64,000 nt of DNA, taken from the NCBI GenBank assembly GCA_036345935.2, contig JADWOT020001881.1:73627-137626 (forward strand). The letters are read 5' to 3'. The stretch is from Taenia hydatigena (Eukaryota; Platyhelminthes; Cestoda; Cyclophyllidea; Taeniidae). The notes below the pieces were generated by a model. The model saw only the letters and a list, made by a program, of their open reading frames with translations. It was not told where the DNA came from and made no database searches. Shown piece by piece: positions 1-11,689 of this stretch. The position numbers and the translations under genes were made by a program. Every line of letters begins with the position of its first letter. Position 1 is the stretch's first letter.

Positions 1-70
1 CTGCAGCGTACCAATAAGTGGCGTCTGCCTTTGCCAGAAGGGTGTTTGAATCACGTTTGTTTGTGTTACT

Positions 71-433
71 TTGCGATTTGTACTTCTCTGCAATTCATTG
101 TTCGGCTTCTTTTCTGCCATATTAATCAAAGTTCGTAAATTGTTTTTGCCTTCATGTTGTATTGGGTGCGATAACGTTGACTTTAAATTAAGCGGTTGTT
201 TGCTGTCGTTACATTCGGTTGGATATTACCTTCGGCCCAGGGCGGACCTAAAATTTGCAGACAGAGAAACCTTGCGTATTTTTATTTATTGCATTATTAC
301 CACCCACTTTAACCTCTTTTCCAAGACTTGCGCGCAATCGCTGACAACAAAACCAAACTGCCTCCTTGCCAAAGGTAGAGTGATGGTGATTTCAAGTACC
401 CCCACAACTACAGTAGAACAATGCGTGCACTGA
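71..433 (+). pseudogene. Tentative RNase H-like fragment (helix A to strand 4)
   Basis: This is an open frame of 120 codons. Its C-terminal part, GRVMVISSTPTTTVEQCV, has the pattern of RNase HI strand 4 plus the start of helix B (human LVLYTDSMFTING), with the catalytic Asp replaced by Ser. The segment before it, RETLRIFIYCIITTHFNL, could be helix A with the catalytic Glu lost. No strand 1 motif is visible. Alone it would not be convincing; it is listed because similar fragments recur through the window. It may simply be a chance frame. Confidence 0.2.
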
Positions 434-1066
434 CCTTCCTTATTGTATCGCATAATTTCATGGTCATAAATGATCATGTGATTAACTAAATCAACTAAAT
501 GTTTTTGGCATCACGACGACTTGCCTGGGTATCCAAACGCACATTTTTGTTGTCCGCATCATCTTCTTAACCACTTAAACCCTCTCTTTCGTGCTTCGCT
601 CCGCCTAAGCCGAAAATGTCAGTAAGGAATCGGGATTGCACTTATGGCACATGCCACCTAAGGACACCGCAATAGCAATAGTTGAGGTGCGTCACTCGTC
701 CTCAGAAGCAAGGTGAGTGGGTGAATGGCACCAGATTGGTCCCTATTCAAGGTTACAAGTGTTGCTAACTGTTAGCACTTTTGTATAGCCCCATGAAATG
801 CCATAAGTTATGGTCCACGGCGATTCGTCCTACAGTTCTTAAAGGGATTGGTATTTCGAGTACTGTTTATAGATCTGTATTAGTATTGTTTTGTGGATTA
901 AGTGGTATCGCTCATTTTGCAATCAGGTTAGACGCCACTGATGTTGATTTGCGTGCATTTTTGGATCCTCCCATTTGGCCCTGTGGACAACAAAACTGGT
1001 AAGCTCGATGTTGTGCGAGAGATTGTTGATTGCTGAAGTTGATCTATTTCGGAGAAATAAGATATT

Positions 1067-1348
1067 TCAATATTTTGGATTCTGTGATATCTGTATTTGA
1101 CTGCAATTTTCTGGTTTTAAGGACTCTGAGATGGTAAAATTGTTGTTAAGCCTCCATGCGGTTGCTTGAAAAGGGATCGGGTAGCTATTTATTCTTCGAT
1201 GCACACGAGGTGATAGTGATAAGCGCATTGTCGGGTTGTGGAAAGTGGCTGTGGTCGCCATGTGCACACGCTGCCAAATGGATGCATTAATTGCTTTTTG
1301 ACAGGTAGCGATTTCGGTGGTTGATTGCCCGGCAGAAAGTGTGATCAC
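1067..1348 (-). pseudogene. RNase H-like fragment with helix A motif
   Basis: This 93-codon frame begins with ITLSAGQSTTEIATCQKAI, which lines up with the strand 3/helix A segment of RNase HI (human [21 protein letters not shown]). The catalytic Glu, the following Ile and the KAI end of the helix are kept, and two residues are missing in the loop. The rest of the frame does not give a clear strand 4 TDS motif. Strand 1 would have to be encoded upstream on the minus strand and was not found. I read it as one exon or relic of an RNase H-like gene. Confidence 0.35.
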
Positions 1349-1836
1349 GCGATTATTATTGAATATTTGGCCATTATGAAGGATGTGGTGTAAGAACTGC
1401 AGCTACCCTATCAGTACTATCATGTTTGTTGTGTGTACACAAATTTGTGGGTGAGACTAGTTGAGGTGGAGCATGTCGAGCTCATCTATCCTTTCTATCA
1501 TGATCTTTGAGTGCGCGTGTTCTATTGCCTCAACTAGGCGTTATATGCAAAAGAGAAGACGAGATTTAACCCGCTAGAGTATGTGCTCAGTTCGGTGGTG
1601 ATTTATCATTCCGTCTTTCATTTGCTGATTTTACTGAACTCTTTCAGTCTTTTCGGTAGTAATAGGACAGCAATGCTTTACTCCATGTTGTGACCACCAC
1701 AATTTGCCGAGCAACCACGCGGTCAACACCAATGTCATGCGAAGATGTAAATCGATGACGAAATTAAGACAGTCAGTGAATTTGCGTACCTTCCTTCTAG
1801 CCACATTTATTTCGTTTACGAAACATTTACAAATGA

Positions 1837-2151
1837 ATACGATTGGGTAGCATAAATGCGAAAGTTGAAATAATCAGCGCATTATGCAGTAGCACTTCGT
1901 GGTTTGTATGCGCATGGATAGGTCTGGTCTCCATTACCATCGCCGCCTCAACCATTTTAAAACCTAAAAAAACGTCATTTCTATTGTTTACAGTCTTTAA
2001 AGAAACTTCATTGTCATTTCCACAAATAATGTCAGGGATGCTAAGAGGTGCTAATTTTGCCTTGACGAAACGGGTGCTGAGTGATGTCGATTGTCAATGC
2101 GCATTCGCCAACCAAGTGTCTCCTTATTTACCTATTTTCCATCCTAAGTGA
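1837..2151 (+). pseudogene. RNase H-like fragment (strand 3, helix A, strand 4)
   Basis: The frame opens just after a stop with IRLGSINAKVEIISALC, close to the human RNase H1 strand 3/helix A block [18 protein letters not shown], including the catalytic Glu. About 12 residues later GLVSITIAASTIL fits strand 4 (KLVLYTDSMFTI) with the Asp lost. There is no in-frame ATG at the start, so an upstream exon would be needed if it is expressed. Tail residues are unassigned. It is one of the better single-block matches in the left part of the window. Confidence 0.38.
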
Positions 2152-2560
2152 AGGCGAGAACAGTCTTGTAATTAGCAATAAGTGAGAAAGGTATACATCG
2201 GCTGAGGTTGCACGACTTGCTGCACATTATTTACTTTAATCATTCAAATCCTGTAGAAGCGACGATAAAGCAAAACTATGGAGGTGGTCGCTGTCAATGC
2301 TAGTTTCCTCATTACCATTCGACCGCCAATATTCTTGGGGTTCTCGTAAAACCTCCCATACGGGACGTGATCACCTAGGTTATACATAATCTTGTCTGCT
2401 CATTCCGTGCCACTAAGTCTTCTTTTACTTCCGATGGGGTCCCCGTCTCCCAGCAAATTTAAATAACATCAAACCAAGATATAAAAACACTTCCATGTGA
2501 TAAGGCCAGGGCTGCATTGTCCGAAATATCCTTAGCGTGATTTATATCAGTTAACTTAGA

Positions 2561-2833
2561 ATGGGTTTATACTCAAGCATACATGTACTCACATTATTAC
2601 ATAGCATCAGAGTCGTCTTTTTGGGAGGTTTCTGCTCTGCGCACCATTCTCAGTCATCTGTCTTGGAGCAACTAATCTGTCTGCTGCCTTGTCTGATCAG
2701 TACCTCACGGGGTCACGCACTCACAGTAACAATTCCCACCACAGTAACCAAATGCGTATTGGTCCTCTGTCCAGTTGTCAGGCCTTGGAACTCTTCAATA
2801 AGGCAAATACAGCAAAGGTACAGCATTGTTTAG
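2561..2833 (+). pseudogene. Weak RNase H-like fragment
   Basis: This 90-codon frame holds SVLEQLICLLPCLISTSRGH followed by ALTVTIPTTVTKCV. The order and spacing resemble RNase HI helix A (Glu possibly kept) and strand 4 (YTDS replaced). Similarity rests mainly on hydrophobic pattern, so this is among the least certain members. No promoter or splice signal stands out. Confidence 0.15.
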
Positions 2834-3134
2834 CTCTAGATTTCCAGATCGAGTGATTTCATTTTAGGCCAGTGGCTTTGCGGTTAAGACCGATGGCAAG
2901 AATCACCCTGAATTTGGCTTATTCCCTTCCGCCTAATTTATGGCATATTAAACTCAACTATCCTATTATTTTGCCTGCATCAAATCATTGTCACTACCTG
3001 ACTACAACTCTTGGTTCTTGATGCCATATGAGGACAAGTATGCTTACTTAAGATTTCAGCTGCCATCAAAAGCACGTCGCGGTAAGATCAAGGCGTGTGA
3101 ATGAGCCTTAATGAGTAATTTGAATGACGTTCAT

Positions 3135-3657
3135 TTATCTTTCCCTTTTAGAAATTTTCAAATTGTTTAGGGACTGTTTTAAATTTACTACCGAATAATG
3201 AAACTGAGGAATTACAATAACGAGGGCTAAGTGTAAATGAAAAGACCTAAGCAAAATGATTGCCTCATTTCTATTATAAATCGGAATTGCACATGTAATT
3301 AACAGTGCATGCTCCGCAGGAGTGTACGCGTAAGAATTTCCATGCTCTCCCTCTATATAATTGCACTTTGTTTTTTCTAAGCTCACCAAAAATGAGCTGG
3401 TAATAATATTCCAAGAAGGAAGGTAATTTCTGGTAAGTGTTGATAAGAGGAAAGGCCAGATTTTAGACGGGTTTCGAGAAATCGCTTGGATTGTGTGGCC
3501 ACCCACACCCTGGAAACGCCAACAACTCAAGTGGGTTAAACGGTTGAAATGCCGTAATAAGTGCCACGGCGGACAAGGCTCGGGATATGTTTGTCAAGGG
3601 GCAATCTGCAAACAGATGCCTGCTACCATTTTTGCTTAAAATCTTTTTAATTTCCAT
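3135..3657 (-). pseudogene. RNase H-like fragment, two overlapping frames
   Basis: The longer frame (3530 to 3135, 131 codons) contains SYAYTPAEHALLITC, matching the [10 protein letters not shown] helix A block with Ala-Glu kept. About 25 residues later LALVIVIPQFHYSVVNL has the strand 4/helix B pattern with Asp lost. A second minus-strand frame (3657 to 3463) overlaps its start, suggesting a frameshift or short intron. A TATATAAAA-like string lies near 3670-3678, but it is too close to the frame to serve as its promoter with confidence. Confidence 0.32.
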
Positions 3658-5681
3658 TCTTCGATGCTAGGTTATATAAAAGCATATCAAGGTTGATGGT
3701 TATAGGTTAACACAGAATGATTCTATGCTGCCAATTCGGATTTTGAGCGAATAGGGTTTGGCACTACAGTCTGAAACATATGTGATTAGGTAAATGGCAG
3801 CTTATTGTACAATGTCCGATCGTATGAATGATCTCGATGCTTGCAATTTCAGCAGAGACAGTGCTTATCAATGGCTTTGGCTTTTCCTTCCATAAATACA
3901 AGCGTTTTTATACGTTTCCGTTTTTAATGATACATGTCTGAGTGTATCCGAACCTTAGATACAACTTAAAGCCTTTAAGTTAGCTAGTCAAAATGTACGG
4001 AGTCTAATCCAAAAATATTAGCCGTGAACATTTCATAAAAGTGAAAACTGCAAATCTCAATCTTTATGTCTCTGTAGAGAATTCCTCTGCCTGACGCTCT
4101 ACGAAAACTAGGACGACTGTGCGCTTTTGCTCTAGACAGCCTGCTCCATTCTCACTATGTATCTACGCCCGTCTGTTTGTCCTAGCTTGTGTGTGCGTCA
4201 TAGTCCACTTCTATTTTTGTCATTTTGGAGAGTGACCTTAATCGGTGTCGCATGAAAATAAATGTGAAGGCACATTCATCTCATCCTCGCCTACTAACTT
4301 GTCCTTCTAGTCGATGGAGTTGCATGCGAAGAGGGCGCTGGCAGACGATGAGGTGAGAGGCGTTCTCTTGGCACTAAATTACAGCTGAGCGGCCAATCTT
4401 ATTCATTGTTTTTAGCCGGGTGGCCTCTTGATCATCCGTTTTTACTCCAACCATGCCTACTATGTGTCAGTGTCCAAAGTGTCTGGACATTGTATAGCAA
4501 AAGGAAAACTCTAGTAAACATTGGACGCAACTTGGTGTGAATGACGTTTGGGACATTTGATTCCGCCAAGAGGACGTTGGGATAGATTGCCATACGTGTA
4601 TCTTCCCTTTGCTTGATGACGGGTGTTTCAGGCCTTGTGTTTCCGGAAGGAAGCTAGAAAATCGTCAACCACTGCGCATCTTGATTCCATGGTCTGGGTT
4701 GTTGTAGCACGGCAATAACCTGTAAGGTGCCTATTACTAGTTACCATGTCCCTCCAAAATGTCATTAATCTCTGTCAGGGGATAGATCATCGCACCACTT
4801 GACCTCTACAATGCAATAAACCTCTGTCCGGGGGTGTAATTTACGTAATTTGTTCTTCTTGATGATATTTGTCCGTGTCCACTTACACCACTTTGTCTTA
4901 ATTGTGTTGGCTGTCTCCTGAGCCACAGCAGCCCTCCAATTTTCTTCTCTTAGCCAAAAATGCATATCTTGCCCATGTAGTATGTTTTATTTGCAAATCT
5001 GTTGTAATTCACTGCATTTGCTCCACAGTCATATTAAAAACAATATTTTTAATATCCGTCCGAAGAGGAAAAGTGCAGTCGGCAAATTGGAAAACGTGGC
5101 CAATCCGTTACTAGGTTGTGTTCATTTTGCAAGCAATTTTAAAATTAGACAGTTATTATTAACTGCAAAACTGCGTCAAATTAGGTGGGTTTATGTTACA
5201 AATTAAAGCAATCACTGCACTACTTAAATGCTACCCAATTCGTAGTGAGTCCTTACCCACAAGCAGCAGCAAAGTTGTCACTGCAGAACAATGACTAAAC
5301 TACACCCAGTGGATCCAATGAAGTCATTTTCGACATTGCTTATGTCTCTTCTACTTTCAGACTTTGTTATTAAGACTGCACGCTTCAGACGCCTAAAAGA
5401 CCTAAAATGATTACTTCAAGCTAACTTTAATAACATACCCGGAGCCTGTGTAAAGTACACCGCTTTTGTGTCACCATGAAATTGCGAATCTAAAGTTGCA
5501 TAAAGTGCTCTTGTTTGTGCTAGCTAAATTCCAAGTATTTGTTTGAAATAGCCTGAAGAGTAGAGCAATTTTCGGGGTGCTGATGTCAACTGAGGTTCAC
5601 GGGCTTGCATTTGCCTCAAACTAAAATCTCTCAAATCCCATTCAAATTCCCCCGCGATTGTTAGTGTGAATTATATCCTTT
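3658..5681. other. Mostly unassigned region with one dispersed repeat
   Basis: No supported gene is seen. A minus-strand copy of a dispersed repeat lies at about 4080-4380 and is described separately. A 66-codon minus frame at 4965-4765 contains EVYCIVEVKWCDD, which faintly recalls RNase HI strand 5, but it is too weak to annotate as a gene. Confidence 0.4.
4080..4380 (-). repeat. Dispersed repeat related to 34.19-34.52 kb
   Basis: Read on the minus strand, this segment matches 34190-34520 on the plus strand over about 300 bases with several indels. It includes the shared string CTCATCGTCTGCCAGCG, then a tract with ACTAGAAGGACAAGTTAG, and the distal string CAGGCTGTCT. Shorter related pieces occur at about 56165-56210, 56580-56650 and 58965-59030. 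No coding content is shared between the copies. Confidence 0.6.
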
Positions 5682-5924
5682 TTGACGCATCACATCCGCC
5701 AACTCAATGACGCAGTCACTAGAGACGGGTCCTTTAAGAAGTCGTGTTGCCAAGCAAAGCTCGTAAAGAAATCCATTTCCTTTTCCCCCTTCTATTACAC
5801 ATCTTCCATAACTGTTGTGCCTAGCGTTTGTTCAAAAGACCTGTTCGTCACAGTGCCTAGAAATTCAGTCCTAATTACAGGATGGAACTTCAAAAATATT
5901 GATGAAATGGATTGGGTCATATAA
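5682..5924 (+). pseudogene. Very weak RNase H-like fragment
   Basis: The segment DLFVTVPRNSVLITGW near the end of this 80-codon frame can be placed on RNase HI strand 4 and helix B, with the Asp lost. Nothing upstream supports strand 1 or helix A. It is included only for completeness of the family survey and could be chance. Confidence 0.1.
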
Positions 5925-7290
5925 AACTTGTGCATGCTGTACTTAATCTTGAAATAGACTGCAAGCAGTGTCAGTGTCAGCGTTTGTCAGTGAAGTGAGA
6001 ATGTTAACAACTGTATGGGAGAGTTTGCGATTCTTTAACCCGCCTAAAAGTTAGTCTGTTGGTGTGCTTAAAGGTATGAACGGTAAGACCATGTTGAATA
6101 AGCAAACGGAATACTTAATAGTTGAATGATTGAAACTAAGCATAGAATTCGGACTAATTGTTTCTGCAGTTAAGCAGCGGCAAAACGCGCATAGCATAGT
6201 AAGGAGAAGACTAGAATGCATGCATCAAGAATGGCCAGTTCATATTATGGTTGATTATAGGCCAAAATAAGGGATGAGAAAAGAAAAAATCAAGCAGGAG
6301 ATAGTAAATGCAGCAAATGAAACGATGCGCACCTAAATATATTATAATAAATTCAATCATGACAAAGACGTTTAAAGACCGCATGATCCTTACCTCTTCA
6401 GGTTACTGTAAAAGACTGCTTTTGATTTGATCTCTAAGTAAGGATAATATTCACCATTTTAGGCTTTCTTTATCGGGCTCTAAAAGGTCTTTTGACGTTT
6501 ATCAGACTTCGGCTTCTGTATACAATCGGAAGGATTATCTTCAGTTTACTTCAAGCGCGTTACGCGAATTGATATTTTAGGGGTGTGATGACTTTTCATT
6601 TATCCCTACCCTAAAATCCGTGTGCTACAGCCTAAATCATTGTTTTCTAGCCAATCTTAACGGTAAATTAAGGGCGGTGTTAATTTCTGCTTTACGCTGT
6701 TACAACACCTGTGATTGCTATTTTTGACACGTTCACCTACACTCAGTAACAATGACTGAGGGACCACTTAGGCGTGATCACCAAGTCATCATCAACATTC
6801 ATTTATCTTTGGCGGCTACAGCTTCTGCCCCTTCACCTGAACAGTACAAGAGGACGATACTCTGATAAAAATGAATTCGCCTTTTCTTGCTTGCTAAGAA
6901 AAATCGTCATTTGCAATGCTCTTGTAGCAAAAAATTAGTGATAAGCTAACGAATGTAGAGAAGCGATTTCATTTGTTGCTGTATATCTTCCTTTCCCAAT
7001 CTTCTCCTCCATGGCGACTGTCTTAAAATTATACGGATTGAGCTCACAATCTCAGAGTTATTTCAACAGCGACTTCAGAAATGGGCAGTTTTGCACTCTG
7101 ATTATTGGAACCTACTAACGCCTACACGGAGCCATATCCCAAGGCATTATGCCGTGTAATTGCATAGATTGATCTAAAATCTGCAGCTACTTGCTCGTCA
7201 CAACAAATCCTTAATGTAATAAGGTACACTGGACATCCTAGCGCCTAGCTGAAGTCAAAGTCCTTGTGTGGCTTCATTAGCATGGGACTT
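5925..7290. other. No gene recognised
   Basis: This stretch has only short frames on both strands and no motif that I can place. It is moderately AT-rich, with homopurine and AT runs near 6270-6360. No repeat shared with the rest of the window was noticed. Confidence 0.4.
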
Positions 7291-7294
7291 CGAA

Positions 7295-7876
7295 TCATCC
7301 ATGTACGGAAGGGGGCCCTTTTGCAGTAGTTTGGAATGCAATATTGTGTGGCAGAGATGTCTCACCACAAGTCACTTGCCCATTTTTGATATCCTTTTCA
7401 TAAATAGTAAATGCACTACAGCACGCAGATTGATAGTCCCAGAATAAGTCCAGGGACAGAGCAAGCATTGTCCATGCTATGCGGACCCCTTTATTTAATA
7501 TTGCGAGTGATAAAAGGGATTCAGACTTGATGTGGCCTCCTAAGGATGGAGTAGAGCCTTTGACCTGTGATTTAGTTAATGGATCATTTAAAGGACTAGC
7601 GGTAATGTGAGTCATGCAGGCTGCTCTAAATTGGATGCAATTTTTACCACGAATTAGTCAGCATAGCAGCTTCATTTCATAAAGTAAGCGCATGCGAAGA
7701 GCTGTATGCTCCCATTTATCTTCGGCTTTCTGGATCATGATAGATTTGGGGACCAATGGGCGTTCTTGATGCAGTGAATCGTAGACTGATTCCATTTTTC
7801 GTCGTCTAGAGTGTCGCGTCTTCTTAAAACTTGATGCGCCTTGTAAGTGATTCAATGTTGCTACTCTTCGTCTCAA
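7295..7876 (-). pseudogene. RNase H-like gene relic, two frames
   Basis: The frame 7615 to 7295 (106 codons) can be aligned without a gap over about 28 residues to human RNase H1 strand 4 and the basic protrusion. LDLFWDYQSACCSAF sits on LVLYTDSMFTINGIT, keeping the Asp, and KDIKNGQVT sits on GWKKNGWKT. Upstream, KSESLLSLAIL fits helix A with Glu kept. A second minus frame just before it (7876 to 7658) contains KWEHTALRMRLLYEM, possibly an earlier helix A-like piece. Strand 1 was not found. Possible splicing between the frames is unresolved. Confidence 0.33.
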
Positions 7877-8825
7877 GAATCTACGCTAGATGTAAGAGAC
7901 CTATCTCACACCCTCATTTGACCCGAGCTTGTTATTTGAGGATTAGTTTTCAAAACAAAACGATCCTCATCGGAGTTTCTCCTTGATCGTTAAATTCCTA
8001 GTCTATTTTAAATGAAATTATTTAGCTTAGCATAATGTCCGCCTACTAGACGAGAGTTATGCTGTTTGAGACGGATATCTTTTGATTCGGAATCAGCAGA
8101 ATGCAGGCTATTTTAAGTCCGTAACAAACCCTTTACTCATTTGAATTCTAACTTTGGTTTTTGGCTTAAATTTTCCATACCCAACTAGATTTCGTCCATT
8201 TAGGATAAAGAACAAGGGTGGTTGGAACATCCCACGGGACATAATTACTGCAAGCGCACGCCGATCCTTGTAGTAAAGCATTAGCAGAAAGGATTTAAAT
8301 CCAATATAATACTTCGGCCTACAAATCTATCGTTACAAAGATATCCATGTAGTCCGTAGAAATTGGCTCTAAGTATTTAATTAGATCGACTCTTTTGGTA
8401 AATCGATCCCTTTGCATATCTAAGCCTTTAGAGGGCAAAATCGAAACCTCATATTGTATCTATGACAACGCTCTGTCCCAAATGCGACTTAATTAACGTG
8501 ATATTTCGTCAGGCGCTTAACAACTATCTTGTTGCAAAATAAGGTGATGCTAGTGAAACTCGATGCTGTAGAAGAGAGCAGTAGCCGCAAAAATATAACT
8601 TTAGTCGCCCTTGCACTGGTGTGTTGAACAGGGATGTGCGTCGACAATAAATCATCTTAGCAATGCAATAATTTTAAAACATCTACCTGCTTCACGGCCT
8701 CAACATGCACTTTTTATCAAAAACATGAATATAAACCTGAAGATCTCGTTATTACTTAGTTGAAAACACATGAAAGATTGATAGCTAATCACTTGTCAGG
8801 TGCCAAATTTTTATGTAACCAACTA
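7877..8825. other. No gene recognised
   Basis: No supported frame, repeat or regulatory motif was identified here. The next plausible exon begins after a CTAG at about 8825. Confidence 0.35.
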
Positions 8826-9819
8826 GGTGCCTTCTACTTTTTGTATATCATCAAGCATGATGCATTTGATAGTTCATTCCCATTCTGCCTCGACTATTCC
8901 TAGTTGTCAGTTAATTACCGACTGCACCTTTCAGGCGAAATGGCAAAATAAGAAGATCATGGACCTCCGTCGAGATTTGGTTGAAATGTTGTGCCAATAC
9001 CTTGGTGTTGTTGACATAGTGAATGATTGTACAGCGATTCCAAGCTGGGAGTGGATTCTCTTCCTACAAACGCCCTACATACATCAGCAAGTGGAAGTGG
9101 ATTGACAGACGAGTCTACACCACATTGTATTCAGACGTGTCACCTCCGCGCACAGCAGACATTTGCAAAGCCGTTGAGCAGCACTTTAATCAAATGCAAT
9201 TTGACCTTCAGTTCTCACGAATTCGAGCTCCTTACGGTGCGTATGAAATAGTCAGTTGCCTTACATACATTTCCATCTTGGCAAAGCGGGGCAGAGCACC
9301 TTATCCTGTGCATCCGTTGCGTGTGAACAGCAATATATTTCTCAACATAGTAAATTCCACCTGTTCTACGTCGGTGTACGTTCAGACTCATCGTTACCTC
9401 CCTCAGACACATATCTTTTATCTTTCTCCGGATACTAGTAACATAGTACTTCTTGGCGATTCGTACGAGAAATGCCTGAGTGAAGCGCAATTTGCCGCGT
9501 TTGACTGCGTTCTCTATGCACTTGAGCTGTCACTGTTTCCAAGGGATGGCTCCAACATTATTATTATTACCTCTTCATGGATTATACGAAGAAACTCGGC
9601 ATCGTGAATAACTCTCCTTTATTGACTGCGTCTATGAATTGGCGAATATGGCACGTCAAAGATAGTGGTGGAGACATCACAAATCGCGGAGATATATATG
9701 AATGGGTGTGTCAAGATGTGATTTGGAGGCGGATGCAGGAATCTGTGATTTTATTATCTGCGACACTATGCAAAATGCTCGGCTTTGTAAGCTGGTTCGT
9801 TCACCTTGTTTATATTTAA
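8826..9819 (+). pseudogene. Tandem RNase H-like relic, longest continuous locus
   Basis: Three frames follow each other. Frame 8827-9105 has CISSSMMHLIVH and MDLRRDLVEMLCQYL, placeable on strand 4 and helix D of a first domain. Frame 9023-9607 (194 codons, the longest in the window) has VYTTLYSDVSPP, AYEIVSCLTYI (Glu kept) and RVNSNIFLNIVN on strand 1, helix A and strand 4. It then restarts with CLSEAQFAAFDCVLYALEL and NIIIITSSWIIRR, a second helix A/strand 4. Frame 9577-9819 continues with NWRIWHVKDSGGDITNRGDI, a good match to the RNase H1 NW..W..SGK.V.NRD loop. Frame changes at about 9100 and 9600 suggest a pseudogene or unrecognised short introns. Catalytic Asp residues are lost. Confidence 0.42.
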
Positions 9820-10148
9820 ATGAATACAAGCTTTCTTATCTCAGACCGCTGTTTTACCTGTAGGGGGGTGAGAGAGATCTGGTGTCTGGCACGCAAACTA
9901 GGACTTGAACAGGAATTCTAGCCCAAATAAGGTTTCATAATTGGAACTAAGTAAAATTCTGTCTAGTTGCCTGATGTCATATTGTGATTAAGGGAATGTT
10001 AAAATGATGTGTGATACAGAAAATGGCTTCTCCAGCCTCTACCCATGCACTCTCCTCCCTTTCCTTGTCGATCCGAATCTCACCTCGTTGTCAACTGCAT
10101 CGACCTCACCTGCTATCACTTTCATGGTAGCACTGTAAGTTCAGGCAT

Positions 10149-10337
10149 TTGCGTATGAATCATAAAACATTCTACACCTTGTTGTATTCACTTTGCTTAG
10201 CGTCGGCCATTTATTCGTCACTCAACTTTAACCAAACACCCTATCTGATTGCTCATTTCCTTGTCTATGACTCAGACCTGAGTCAGTGTTCCCTAAAAAT
10301 TCTTTATCAAAATCTCCAAAATCCTACGCAAGAATGA
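10149..10337 (+). pseudogene. RNase H-like fragment with YDSD strand 4
   Basis: This 62-codon frame has FYTLLYSLCLASAIYSS followed by AHFLVYDSDLSQCSLKIL. The second segment fits strand 4 (LVLYTDSMFTINGI) and keeps the catalytic Asp and the following Ser. The first segment fits helix A with the Glu lost. No upstream strand 1 exon was found. Length matches one central exon of an RNase H domain. Confidence 0.28.
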
Positions 10338-10472
10338 GGCAAAAGTGCAGAGGCTTACTAGGTTGTTTTCTCTTTTCCAATTCATAGCAGTCTCTTCCAC
10401 TTTACTTGCCTTACAGTGCTGTATGCTTGTACATTAGTGAGTACGCGATTATCTGTGTCCTAAAATAGCAAG

Positions 10473-10921
10473 CTAAGCAGGTATCATTATTATATTCGCC
10501 AGTAATTGGACCACATAACGGTTTCCGAAAAATTTACACTTCCATATAGAACACTGGCTTGTGCCCAGAGGTGCTTTAACAAGCGGAGCAACCATTCGCG
10601 GATCGGAAAGGCACAGGCGCAGTAGCTTGTTTAGATGACACTTTAATGGGACTGAGGTATGGAATTGAACGTGCCCTTCATCCCTAGCATACAATTTAGC
10701 GCGCTTCAAATAGCGTGTATCATCATTTGCTTAATTCCAAAATGTAACCTTCGTTTTCCACTAAAGGAATAAATGGAATGGTACTTGTGCAAATAAAATT
10801 GTTTGTTGCATATGGCCATGAATCCTTGGTAATGATGGACGCCTCTGCGTTCAGCTATGCATAGCGCAGAGTTGATTAAAATATAGGGAACTACTGGCTT
10901 ACTATTTTGAAGACTAGCCAC
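10473..10921 (-). pseudogene. Weak RNase H-like relic, two frames
   Basis: Two minus frames (10921 to 10706 and 10709 to 10473) overlap by four bases. The second contains NKLLRLCLSDPRMVAPLVKA and SIWKCKFFGNRYVV, which can be laid on helix A, strand 4 and the basic loop. The first could then cover strands 1 to 3. Matches are at the hydrophobic-pattern level only. Confidence 0.15.
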
Positions 10922-11076
10922 ACGCTATGGAATCGGCTATGGAATCGTTTTGGGGAGGAAACTATCAGAGCTTAGCTAAAAGAGGAAGAGTCAAGGGAAT
11001 AAAATCCCCCACCTATGGATATTTGCGGCAACGTCACAGGACCCCATGCAGTGACACACGGTGGTGAGAAATATAA

Positions 11077-11575
11077 TCATATAATCTTTGGCTGAAGTAT
11101 CGCGTAGAGAGATGGAATACTGAGACGTAGATTGACGAGGTGGTGTTGAATTATAAGATCAAGGTGAGTACGTTGGAGATTGAAGTTTGCTGGGTTGACT
11201 GGTTTATACGGATGAATGGACAGAGGAGTGCGGGATGCTGGGACTTCTTTTAAGGGATTATCATTAATCACTTGTGTAGATATGCATGTTGATAAATGAG
11301 GAATAGGAATCGTATATGAGTGCAGGCGAATGGGCCAAAGGGTTAAATCAAAATATATCTACAGCATTTATTGTGATGAGGAAGGAAGAGAATGTCGCAA
11401 ACCGCATACCACGCCGATAGTTCAAAAAAGTATTGAATTTCTCTTTTCTGATTTTTCTATTAAAGGTATGTGGATGTGTGGCGGTGTTGAGATTGATGTG
11501 CCGGTCACTTGACTGAGTATCAGGCAAAAGTACGCAGTAATAGGCTTCATAAATTAACTTATCCACAGACATCAA
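11077..11575 (-). pseudogene. RNase H-like relic, two successive fragments
   Basis: Frame 11271 to 11077 contains NLQRTHLDLIIQHH then LVNLRLSIPSLYAIL, resembling the [10 protein letters not shown] helix A and strand 4 with both acids lost. Frame 11575 to 11348 contains KLIYEAYYCVLL and RHINLNTATHPHTF, which look like a second helix A/strand 4 pair. The two may be tandem diverged units, as at 8826-9819. Confidence is limited by low identity. Confidence 0.22.
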
Positions 11576-11689
11576 ACTCGATGATATTTAAGATTTATTA
11601 CATGGTAAAAATGTGTTGCACTTTTACTTAAGTTGCATACATTACTAGTTCGTGAATCTTGAAATGTTAGTTTAGTACGTTGTCACATC

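Noticed and set aside
4205..4230. A string resembling a spliced-leader start (TTAATCGGT)
   Set aside because: Only nine bases agree with what I remember of flatworm spliced leaders, and the diverged repeat copies lack it.
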